Shown: one piece after another, positions 46,771-54,812 of the stretch
How the letters are laid out: each line of letters starts with the position of its first letter
Position numbering within the stretch: the stretch's first letter is position 1
Origin: Dehalococcoidia bacterium
Lineage (GTDB): Bacteria; Chloroflexota; Dehalococcoidia; Dehalococcoidales; W111
NCBI GenBank assembly: GCA_011191985.1
Contig: DUEU01000080.1
Coordinates: 1-54,812 of the forward strand
Reading direction: 5' to 3'
Length of the DNA stretch: 54,812 nucleotides
The notes under the pieces: generated by a model
Database searches by the model: none
Told to the model about the DNA's origin: nothing
The model's input: only the letters and a program-made list of their open reading frames with translations
Position numbers and translations under genes: made by a program

Positions 46771-48048
46771 GTGAGCAAAACAGGGCAAAGGGGCAGTAAG
46801 CCAATAAAGTACCCGGAACTATTTCAACCAATTAAGATTGGCAAGGTTGAGGTGAAGAACCGTATTGTCATGGCAGCAACTCATACTGATGCTGTCGAGC
46901 CAGGGGGGTTCATAGGCGACCGCCTGATATACTTCTACGCGGCTCGGGCGAAAGGAGGGACTGGACTTATTATTACTGGCCCGGCTATTATAGAGCCGAC
47001 TATCATCGGTGTCCCTTATCTTATGCCCTTCCTTTACGACGCCGCCCATATGCCCGGCTGGAGTGAACTGGCCGAGACTGTCCATGCCTGGGGAGCCAAG
47101 GTCTTTGCCCAGGTTGATTCCGGCGGCCCAGGGCGACTGGGGGCATTGCTGGGCAACCCAAATGCCCTGGCGCCCTCGCCGGTACCGATAGAAATGGATC
47201 CTAAATACGTTGTGCAAAAGAGGGCCGAAAAACTGTGGAAAAAGCGGGGCCTTGACCTGGCCAAGCATGACCTGATCGGGAACGAGTTTCCTGTCCCCAA
47301 GGAGATAAAGAACGAAGATATACACCGTCTGGAAGACCAGATAACGCATACCGTAGAAATGGTGAAACGGTGCGGATTTGACGGGGCCGAGTTTCATTTC
47401 GCCCATGGAATTATGGGGGCCAATTTTCTTTCTCCCCGAACTAATTTGCGGACCGACGAGTATGGCGGCAATTTAGAGAACCGCACCCGTTATCTAAGGA
47501 ATATTCTATATAAGGCAAAGCAGAAGGTCGGCCCTGATTTTGCCCTGGGTTTCAAGATAAGTGCCGATGAACACCTGCCCGGCGGCCTTAATGTAGAGGA
47601 GGCTGCCGCGATATGCCAGTATGTAGAGCCGCTGACGGACTTCATCGACATCTCCGCCGGTGCCCACCATGAATCTCAAGCGTTCATGGAGCCAGAGGAA
47701 GACGGTGCCATTATCGAGGATGCGGCCATCATAAAGAAAAAGCTCAGCGTACCGACGATAACGGTATCGGTGCATAACCCTGCCCTGGCCAACAGCGCCA
47801 TAAAGGAAGGGAAAACGGACATGATAGCCTCAAGCAGGGGGCTAATTGCCGACCCTGAGTGGGCCAACAAGGCACGAGAGGGCAAGCCATATGTCAAGTG
47901 TATCAAATGCCTGTTTGGCTGCTGTGGAAGGGTTGACTACGGGCTACCTATCCGCTGCGAGGTCAACCCGAATGTGATGCTCGAGTATCAAATGCCGGAG
48001 TACTACCGGTTCAATGCCCCTTATAAGAGAACCTACTATGTGGAGTGA
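46771..48048 (+). CDS. Old Yellow Enzyme-type FMN oxidoreductase with [4Fe-4S] motif, lacking the C-terminal FAD/NAD(P) domains of 2,4-dienoyl-CoA reductase
   Basis: PELFQPIKIGKVEVKNRIVMAATHTD; CGFDGAEFHFAHGIMGANFLSPRTNLRTDEYGGNLENRTRY; CIKCLFGCCGRVDYGLPIRCEVNP. Confidence 0.9.
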   Translation: MSKTGQRGSKPIKYPELFQPIKIGKVEVKNRIVMAATHTDAVEPGGFIGDRLIYFYAARAKGGTGLIITGPAIIEPTIIGVPYLMPFLYDAAHMPGWSELAETVHAWGAKVFAQVDSGGPGRLGALLGNPNALAPSPVPIEMDPKYVVQKRAEKLWKKRGLDLAKHDLIGNEFPVPKEIKNEDIHRLEDQITHTVEMVKRCGFDGAEFHFAHGIMGANFLSPRTNLRTDEYGGNLENRTRYLRNILYKAKQKVGPDFALGFKISADEHLPGGLNVEEAAAICQYVEPLTDFIDISAGAHHESQAFMEPEEDGAIIEDAAIIKKKLSVPTITVSVHNPALANSAIKEGKTDMIASSRGLIADPEWANKAREGKPYVKCIKCLFGCCGRVDYGLPIRCEVNPNVMLEYQMPEYYRFNAPYKRTYYVE

Positions 48049-48239
48049 GAAAGCGCGGGCCAAGAACCAGTAATTCTAAGCGGCAAAATAGAACTTAACT
48101 CAGGTCGCATTGCCGGTAAAAACATCTTGAAATATATCGGCAAATAGAGCAGCCCCGCGTTAACAGATACTCCAAAGACTCAGTTCTGCGCTTGACAACG
48201 CCTGCTCGCCGCTGTACTTTTATATAAGGTGGGGTAGGG

Positions 48240-49892
48240 ATGCGCCGGAAACAGACAGCGACCCACAGAAATACTAAAAGTCCAGGTTTCAAAATGAACC
48301 TTATGGACGTAGTGGATTCCGTGGAAGACGAGCTTTTAGTTATTGGCCGCGATTACCGCATCCAGTTCGCTAATCTAGCAGTGCGAGCCAGATTCCAGAA
48401 AAAAGCCGAGTCGCTTATCGGCAAGGTTTGCTACCAGGCCCTTCACGACCAGGACAAGCCATGCAGCATGCCTCTGTGGGATTGCCCTATCAACAAGATA
48501 GTCCAGAGCGGTAGCACAGTAACATTTATACATTCTGACCAGACGACCGGAGCTACCAGGTATCTCAAGATCACGGCATATCCTCTTCGTGACCAAAATG
48601 GCAACATCGCGGCTGTGGTCGAACTAAGAAGAGACGTTACCGCCGAAAGAGAGCTGGAGAGCCAGATCCTGAGGCGTCATTACCAGCTTTCAACATTAAG
48701 CCGCATCTCTAGTGTGGTGACCGAGCGACAGGATTTGGATACCATATTGAGGAATGCCCTGGACAGTGTACTGGAACTAATTAATGCCGACATTGGCGGA
48801 ATTCTACTCTGGGATGAGGAGACCAAGACCCTGCGTTACCGGGTGTACCGTGGCTTGTCCCCTAGCCATGCCCAGGAGATACAGCTATCTCCCGGCGAAG
48901 GGGTAGCCGGCAGGGTAGCTCAAACCGGTGAGCCCATCCTCCTGGATGACATTTCCCAGGACCCGCGTAATGCTCGTCCCGTCTCAATACGGGCCGAGGG
49001 TATCAGGGGGTTTGTCAGCATTCCGCTCAAGTCAAAGGCCAAGGTGGTCGGTGTCATGAATGTCGCCAGCCATGCGGTAGGCAAGTTCGGTGCTGACGAC
49101 GTATCCCTGCTGAGTTCCATTGGCGATTATCTGGGCACCGCGGTGGAACAAGCCAGCCTGTACACACGACTGGAAGGGGCGAGAGAAAGATATCAGGCAC
49201 TCCTGCGCTATGCCCTGACTGCCCAGGAGGACGAACGAAAAAGGATTGCCCGAGAGTTGCACGATGACACCAGTCAGGCAATTACCAGTCTGACCCTGAG
49301 CCTGCAGGCTATAACGGCCATGGCGGAAATGAAAGGTATCACCGATGCTGAGTTTATGAACAAGGTTAAAACAACACAGTCCTTTGCGGTTCATACTGGC
49401 TATGAAATAGTCAGGCTTATGAAAGAACTCCGCCCTACCTTATTGGATGAGCTTGGGTTGGCGGCGGCAATTCACCGGTACGCTAAGGATAGCCTTGAAG
49501 CCCAGGGCATCAATGTATCTGCTGAGTTCAGTGAAATGGAAGAGCGACTGCCACCGGAAATCGAGGTAACCCTCTATCGTGTTGCCCAGGGATTAATCGG
49601 CAATATCCTGGAGCACTCAGGAGCCAAGAATGTCTCAATCAAGCTCGAGCGCGACGACAATGAGTGTATATTACGTATCGAGGACGACGGCAAAGGCTTT
49701 GATGTCAGCAAGCTCACGCGGGTGGAGGCTAGCGGTCGGGGTGCCGGCCTGTTCACCATGAGAGAGCGAATGAGCTTGGTAGGCGGCATCGGTATTGTCG
49801 AGTCCAAGCTAGGGCGGGGGACTAGGGCCATAGCGAAAGTGCCTCTGGTTAAGGATGTAACAGATGAAGAAAATAAAGGTGTTAATAGTTGA
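48240..49892 (+). CDS. Sensor histidine kinase (PAS, GAF, HisKA_3, HATPase_c; NarL-system type)
   Basis: ERKRIARELHDDTSQAITSLTLSLQAI; GAF-like LVEDS-type region ISSVVTERQDLDTILRNALDSVLELINADIGGILLWDEE; IEDDGKGFDVSK...GRGAGLFTMRERMSLVGG. Confidence 0.93.
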   Translation: MRRKQTATHRNTKSPGFKMNLMDVVDSVEDELLVIGRDYRIQFANLAVRARFQKKAESLIGKVCYQALHDQDKPCSMPLWDCPINKIVQSGSTVTFIHSDQTTGATRYLKITAYPLRDQNGNIAAVVELRRDVTAERELESQILRRHYQLSTLSRISSVVTERQDLDTILRNALDSVLELINADIGGILLWDEETKTLRYRVYRGLSPSHAQEIQLSPGEGVAGRVAQTGEPILLDDISQDPRNARPVSIRAEGIRGFVSIPLKSKAKVVGVMNVASHAVGKFGADDVSLLSSIGDYLGTAVEQASLYTRLEGARERYQALLRYALTAQEDERKRIARELHDDTSQAITSLTLSLQAITAMAEMKGITDAEFMNKVKTTQSFAVHTGYEIVRLMKELRPTLLDELGLAAAIHRYAKDSLEAQGINVSAEFSEMEERLPPEIEVTLYRVAQGLIGNILEHSGAKNVSIKLERDDNECILRIEDDGKGFDVSKLTRVEASGRGAGLFTMRERMSLVGGIGIVESKLGRGTRAIAKVPLVKDVTDEENKGVNS

Positions 49893-50517
49893 TGACCACA
49901 CGCTGGTGCGAGACGGGATCCGTTCTCTGCTAGCGCTCACCGCCGACATAGAAATAGTGGGTGAGGCCGCAAACGGCCGAGAAGCCCTGGAAAAGGTAAG
50001 GCGGCTCACGCCGGATATAGTGCTTATGGACTTAGCCATGCCTATCATGAGCGGGCTGGAGGCTACTCGCCGGATTCGTAGGGAATTCCCGGCCACGAAA
50101 GTACTGGCGCTGACCCAGTACGATGATAGCGAATATGTGATCCCCGTTATTGAGGCCGGAGCCCGTGGCTTCGTGACCAAGATGTCATCATCTTCGGAGC
50201 TTGCTTCGGCTATCCAGGCTGTCCAAAGAGGGGATTCCTTTCTATCCCCTTCAGCGGCGGCGGCCCTCGTTGACGAGTGTCAGCAAAAAACCGTGGCCGA
50301 AGGGGAACAAGACCCGTACCAGCAGCTGACAGACAGGGAGAGGGAAGTGCTTAAGCTGGTTGCCGAAGGTTACACGGCTCGGGAAATAGCCGAACTGCTG
50401 GTCGTCAGCCCAAAGACCGTTGATTGGTACAAATCCAGTCTAATGAACAAACTGAACATCCACAATAAAATTGACCTCATTAAGTTTGCTATACGCAAGC
50501 GAGTCATAACCCTGTGA
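49864..50517 (+). CDS. NarL/LuxR family response regulator
   Basis: KVLIVDDHTLVRDGIRSLLA; DIVLMDLAMPIMSGLEA; LTDREREVLKLVAEGYTAREIAELLVVSPKTVDWYKSSLMNKL; overlaps the kinase gene. Confidence 0.95.
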   Translation: MKKIKVLIVDDHTLVRDGIRSLLALTADIEIVGEAANGREALEKVRRLTPDIVLMDLAMPIMSGLEATRRIRREFPATKVLALTQYDDSEYVIPVIEAGARGFVTKMSSSSELASAIQAVQRGDSFLSPSAAAALVDECQQKTVAEGEQDPYQQLTDREREVLKLVAEGYTAREIAELLVVSPKTVDWYKSSLMNKLNIHNKIDLIKFAIRKRVITL

Positions 50518-50711
50518 TAGCAAGAGAATTCCCCTTCCTTCAGCTTCCTGAGCTTCCCCTTCAGTGCTTTTCCTGGACATAAATCAGGGTATTCCCTGGC
50601 GGAGATTCCCGAAGTAGCGCTTTGTCTATTCTGGTGGACTTCCTATTGCCCCATTTTGGTATTCAGGTATCATGTAATCATATAGCCATTTTTATCGCTT
50701 AAGGGGGTCTG

Positions 50712-52832
50712 ATGTATGCGCCGGTGAATGACAAGGCCCAGGACTATCCGACTGGTCATGAGAAAAAGTCCCCCGACCATAGCCTGGTGCCTCCCTGCCA
50801 GACTGCCTGCCCCCTGCATATGGATATCAGGGAATATGTTGACCTAGTTGCCCAGGGGAGGATTATGGAAGCGCTACAGGTTATCAGAACCGGCAACCCC
50901 TTCCCTTCCATCTGTGCCTACGTCTGCACCCATCCTTGCGAGGATGCCTGCCGGCGCTCCCAGGTCGATAAACCTATCGCCATCCGGGCGCTGAAAAGAT
51001 TCGCCGTGGAATTCGGTGGTGACCGAATGGTCCAGGCTGAAGCCGAGACAACACACCAGGAAAAGGTGGCTATCGTAGGGTCTGGTCCAGCGGGACTGGC
51101 CTGTGCCTACTATCTGAGGAGGCTCGGCTATCAAGTAACGATCTTCGAGGCCCACTCGGAACTGGGCGGCATGCTCCGGATAGGCATTCCCCAGTACCGG
51201 CTCCCCCGTGAAGTGCTGGACACGGAGGTCGAGAGACTGACCCGGATGGGGGTTGAAATCAGGACAAATACGCGGGTGGTCTCACTGGACCTGATATTTG
51301 AACTAGGCTACCGGGCTATCTTTATAACGGTTGGTGCCCATCAGAGCCTTAGAATGGGCATAGAAGGAGAAGAGAGCCCCGGGGTAATAGATGGGGCAAC
51401 CTTTCTCCGCGAGGTAAACCTCGGGCTCAAGCCATCTCTGGGGAAGAGGGTGGCCGTGGTGGGGGGAGGGAACGTGGCCATTGATGCGGCCCGTACTGCC
51501 GCCCGGCTGGGGACAAAGCAGGTGACTATTTTGTATCGCCGTAGCCGAGCGGAAATGCCCGCGAGTCCCGGGGAAGTGGAACAGGCCCTGGAAGAGGGTA
51601 TAGAGATCCAGTATCTTGTGTCACCGACCAGAATAGAAAGGGGAAAAGCAAGGCTGACAGTAACCTCCGTAAGGATGGAACTGGGCGAGCCAGACGCTCG
51701 TGGACGGCGACAGCCCGTACCGATCAAAGATAGCGAGTTCAGTGAGGAATTTGATACTTTGATCGCCGCCGTGGGACAGGCACCTCAGACCACGAGTGAC
51801 TTTAGAGTTCGCACTGGTAAGGGGAGCACTATTCAGGTTGACCCGGTCACACTTACTACCAATAGGGCTGGGGTCTTTGCCGGCGGGGATGCGGTAACTG
51901 GGCCAGCGACAGTAACCGAGGCACTAGCGGCGGGCAGGCTGGCCGCGTCCCGTATTGATGATTATCTCCAGCACAGATACCCGCTACCTGACAAAGCAGG
52001 GAGAGACAGGCTGACCGGAGACCTGCTGCCCGAAACGATAGAGATGGTGAGGAAAATCGGGCGAGTTGAGCCACCAGTCCTACCACTTGAAGCCAGAGCG
52101 AAAGACTTCGTGCCAGTGGAGCTCGTCTATGGCTGGGAAGAAGCGGTCAATGAAGCTAGAAGGTGTCTGCGGTGCGGTGTAGGTGTTGAAATCCTATTTC
52201 AAGACAAGTGCGCCACCTGCCTTACCTGCCTGAGGGTGTGCCCGTACCACGTGCCCTATTTGGATGCTCACGGTACGATTCAGATACCGGCTGACCAATG
52301 TCAGGCCTGTGGGATATGCGTTGCCGAATGTCCGGCAAAGGCGATAGTCCTGAGAAAACCGTTTGACCGACGACACGTCACTGAGGAGCTTAGTCATATC
52401 ATCAGGTCTACTGCAGAATCAAAGGGCAAGCCACTTATTGTTGGCTTCTGCTGCCAGTATGGGCTATTTGGCACCGGCACTCTGGCCGGTCTGTGGCGAG
52501 GGGCTAAGGCAGGCGTCTGGATAGTACCGGTCCTTTGCATAGCCAAGGTAGAGGCCGATCACATATTGCAGGCTTTCGAGATAGGTGCCGAGGGAGTTTT
52601 CGTCGCCGGGTGCGGGCAACAATGTGCTAGAGAGAATACTACCGACCGGGTTTACCAGCGTGTTGAAAAGGTCAAAAAGGTACTAGCGCCGATCGGTCTT
52701 GAGCCCGAGCGCCTGCAGGCTTTTGCCTTAGAGACCACTGATGAAGACCCTACCGAGGCGTTAGACAGATTCGTTGAAAAAGTTAGCAGTCTCTGTTTAG
52801 CCTCGGTAATATCGCAGGAGGTGAAGAGTTGA
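50712..52832 (+). CDS. GltD-like FAD/NAD(P) oxidoreductase fused to 2x[4Fe-4S] ferredoxin and C-terminal MvhD/FlpD domain
   Basis: CQTACPLHMDIREYVDLVAQGR; VAIVGSGPAGLACAYYL; VAVVGGGNVAIDAARTA; CATCLTCLRVCPYHVPY/CQACGICVAECPAKAI; VGFCCQYGLFGTGTLAGLWRG...VPVLCIAKVEADHILQAFEIGAEGVFVAGCGQQC. Confidence 0.9.
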   Translation: MYAPVNDKAQDYPTGHEKKSPDHSLVPPCQTACPLHMDIREYVDLVAQGRIMEALQVIRTGNPFPSICAYVCTHPCEDACRRSQVDKPIAIRALKRFAVEFGGDRMVQAEAETTHQEKVAIVGSGPAGLACAYYLRRLGYQVTIFEAHSELGGMLRIGIPQYRLPREVLDTEVERLTRMGVEIRTNTRVVSLDLIFELGYRAIFITVGAHQSLRMGIEGEESPGVIDGATFLREVNLGLKPSLGKRVAVVGGGNVAIDAARTAARLGTKQVTILYRRSRAEMPASPGEVEQALEEGIEIQYLVSPTRIERGKARLTVTSVRMELGEPDARGRRQPVPIKDSEFSEEFDTLIAAVGQAPQTTSDFRVRTGKGSTIQVDPVTLTTNRAGVFAGGDAVTGPATVTEALAAGRLAASRIDDYLQHRYPLPDKAGRDRLTGDLLPETIEMVRKIGRVEPPVLPLEARAKDFVPVELVYGWEEAVNEARRCLRCGVGVEILFQDKCATCLTCLRVCPYHVPYLDAHGTIQIPADQCQACGICVAECPAKAIVLRKPFDRRHVTEELSHIIRSTAESKGKPLIVGFCCQYGLFGTGTLAGLWRGAKAGVWIVPVLCIAKVEADHILQAFEIGAEGVFVAGCGQQCARENTTDRVYQRVEKVKKVLAPIGLEPERLQAFALETTDEDPTEALDRFVEKVSSLCLASVISQEVKS

Positions 52833-53512
52833 TAGTTGCCGAGCAAAAGCCTTTCGAAGAAATAAAACAAATGATTTCTCCTTACGGGAGGGTGCTAATC
52901 CTTGGCTGCGGCACCTGCATGACAGTCTGTGATGCTGGTGGCGAACGTGAGGTCTCCTTTCTCCACAGCGCATTACGGCTGGCACAGACAAAGAGCGGCA
53001 ATGGCACTCATAGCTTTTCGGAATATACTTTAAAGAGACAGTGTGACCCGGAATTCCTGGACCTGCTGGTAGACAAAATCGCCGATGTGGATGTAGTCCT
53101 TTCGCTTGGTTGTGGTATCGGGGTGCAGGCTATAGCCGAGCGGTTCCCGGACCTACCGGTGCTGCCCGGTGTTAATACCTCCTTCATGGGTATGACTAAA
53201 GAATCAGGGGTCTGGGATGAACGGTGTGCCGCCTGTGGCGATTGCCGACTGGACGAAACGGCTGGTATCTGCCCTATTACCAGATGTACCAAGGGAATAC
53301 TTAATGGCCCTTGTGCCGGAACCAAAAATGGTAAATGCGAAGCCAATAAGGACATGGACTGTGCCTGGATCTTAATCTACCAGCGCCTGGAAACACTTCA
53401 CCAACTGGAAAGAATGCGCCGATATTACCCTCCCCGGAACTTCCGGACAATTCCCAGACCAAAGAGGATCCTGCGCCAGGCTAGTATCAATGCAGGAGGG
53501 AGTGATGATTAA
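52829..53512 (+). CDS. metV: MetV-type zinc/iron-sulfur subunit of methylenetetrahydrofolate reductase
   Basis: LILGCGTCMTVCDAGGEREV; VVLSLGCGIGVQAIAERFPDLPVLPGVNTSFMG; CAACGDCRLDETAGICPITRCTKGILNGPCAGTKNGKCE. Confidence 0.88.
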   Translation: MIVAEQKPFEEIKQMISPYGRVLILGCGTCMTVCDAGGEREVSFLHSALRLAQTKSGNGTHSFSEYTLKRQCDPEFLDLLVDKIADVDVVLSLGCGIGVQAIAERFPDLPVLPGVNTSFMGMTKESGVWDERCAACGDCRLDETAGICPITRCTKGILNGPCAGTKNGKCEANKDMDCAWILIYQRLETLHQLERMRRYYPPRNFRTIPRPKRILRQASINAGGSDD

Positions 53513-54407
53513 CTCGTTATTTGAAGAGAAACTCTCCTCAGGTGAATTTGTGGTGACAACAGAGGTCGGGCCGGCCAAGGGTGCTGATACTGCCGACTTA
53601 GTTCATCATATAGATTTGCTAAAGGACAGGGTCGACGCTATAAACGTTACCGACCACCAGAGTTCCGTCATGCGCTTTCCCTCGTTAGGTGGCTGCCTGC
53701 TGGTGAAGGAACACGGTGGCGAACCTATCCTTCAGATGACCTGTCGCGACCGCAACCGTCTGGCGCTTCAAGCTGACCTTCTCCTGGCCTACTCCAGAGG
53801 CATCACCAACGTACTCTGCCTTACCGGAGATTCTATTGACGTGGGGGACCATAAGGAAGCGAAGCCTGTTTTTGACCTGGATTCTGTCCAATTATTGAAG
53901 ATGATCAGGACGCTGGAATCGGGAACAGATATAGAAGGAAACGAACTAAAGGGCGTGCCAAGATTCTATATTGGTGCCTCGGTACATCCGGAAGCAGACT
54001 TTGTTGAGCCACAACTCATCAAATTTGAGAAGAAGGTCTCTGCCGGGGCCCAGTTCTTCCAGACCCAGGGTATATTTGACCTGGCAAGCCTGCGCCGGTT
54101 CATGCAATACGCCGCCCAGTTCAACGTTAAAATACTGGCCGGTATTATAGTCCTCGCCTCTGCCAGGATGGCCCGCTACATGAATGACAATGTTCCGGGG
54201 ATAATCGTTTCCCAGGCCATTATCGATGAGCTGGCTGACGTGGAGAAGGGCAAGGGGCTTCAGAAAGGGATCGAGATTGCGGCCAGACTTATAAAAACCA
54301 TAAAGGATGAAAACCTGTGCCACGGTGTCCATATTATGGCAGTGGGCAATGAAGGTGTGGTACCTGATATCCTGGAGGCAGCCGAGCTGGTTAGTGTGTC
54401 CCCATAG
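53505..54407 (+). CDS. metF: Methylenetetrahydrofolate reductase
   Basis: SGEFVVTTEVGPAKGADTADLVHHIDLLKDRVDAINVTDHQSSVMR; RNRLALQADLLLAYSRGITNVLCLTGD; start overlaps the metV stop. Confidence 0.92.
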   Translation: MINSLFEEKLSSGEFVVTTEVGPAKGADTADLVHHIDLLKDRVDAINVTDHQSSVMRFPSLGGCLLVKEHGGEPILQMTCRDRNRLALQADLLLAYSRGITNVLCLTGDSIDVGDHKEAKPVFDLDSVQLLKMIRTLESGTDIEGNELKGVPRFYIGASVHPEADFVEPQLIKFEKKVSAGAQFFQTQGIFDLASLRRFMQYAAQFNVKILAGIIVLASARMARYMNDNVPGIIVSQAIIDELADVEKGKGLQKGIEIAARLIKTIKDENLCHGVHIMAVGNEGVVPDILEAAELVSVSP

Positions 54408-54474
54408 ATGACCTTAGTAAAGCATGGCCATGCCTGACCGGTTAGCCGAATCTATTGTGAGGAGGTAAAGTAAA

Positions 54475-54812
54475 ATGGGCAACGGTAGGTCAACCAAGCC
54501 AGCGAAAACCAATATTAAGAAGAGTGAAAAGATCCTGATTATTGATGACGAGCTCGATTTTGTAGAGGCTTTTCGGCGAATTCTGGAAGCTAAGGGTTAT
54601 AAGGTGATAACGGCATCCGACAAGACACTGGCCCAGGAGATGATGGCACTGGAACCCGCTCTAGTTGTGCTGGGGACGTTAGCCCCGGCCGGACAGGCCT
54701 TCTCCATATATCAATGGCTAGGACAGCACCCCAGATATAAAGACATCCCACTGCTCGTCATTGATGCCCGATACGAGGAACGGCCTATCAAGGGGTGGCG
54801 AAGGTTCGAGGG
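54475..54812 (+). CDS. Receiver-like protein lacking the phospho-acceptor Asp (truncated by window end)
   Basis: MGNGRSTKPAKTNIKKSEKILIIDDELDFVEAFRRILEAKGYKVITASDKTLAQEMMALEPALVVLGTLAPAGQAFSIYQWL; IDDE retained, Asp replaced by Gly in VVLGT. Confidence 0.8.
   Translation, partial: MGNGRSTKPAKTNIKKSEKILIIDDELDFVEAFRRILEAKGYKVITASDKTLAQEMMALEPALVVLGTLAPAGQAFSIYQWLGQHPRYKDIPLLVIDARYEERPIKGWRRFE

Overview
Bacterial chromosomal window, possibly from an anaerobic Dehalococcoidia/Chloroflexota-like genome; the host assignment is inference from gene style only. It has three parts. (1) About 3.5-25 kb is a dense block of CoA-ester and anaerobic catabolism genes: DUF35 protein, thiolase, CaiB transferases, a three-subunit molybdenum hydroxylase with an HcrB-like Cys loop, an adjacent CaiB pair resembling BbsEF, an AprAB/FrdA-like flavoprotein with ferredoxin, tandem-hotdog MaoC, HMG-CoA-lyase-like, MmgE/PrpD, and a 2-hydroxyacyl-CoA dehydratase/benzoyl-CoA reductase-type module with activator. 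A near-identical 22 bp sequence lies at both ends of this block, and the left copy sits beside a tyrosine integrase and a tRNA-Lys-like 3' fragment. (2) About 25-46 kb holds an ECF sigma/DUF4382 locus with matched divergent promoters, a second dehydratase-type module, esterase/peptidase genes and a Dpp/Opp-like transporter. These are separated by many decayed mobile-element relics (IS3-type transposase pieces, a serine recombinase tail, an HNH gene). (3) About 46.7-54.8 kb holds an OYE-like enzyme, a NarL-type two-component pair, and a translationally coupled operon of a GltD-like/ferredoxin/MvhD fusion with MetV and MetF, followed by a receiver-like protein lacking the phospho-acceptor Asp. 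The most interesting observations are: the GltD-MvhD fusion with MetVF; an enoyl-CoA hydratase with one in-frame TGA followed by a GGTC-loop hairpin (selenoprotein or fresh pseudogene); the repeat-flanked catabolic block; and the loss of canonical Cys ligands in one dehydratase subunit. No database search was run; all family calls are from reading the translations.
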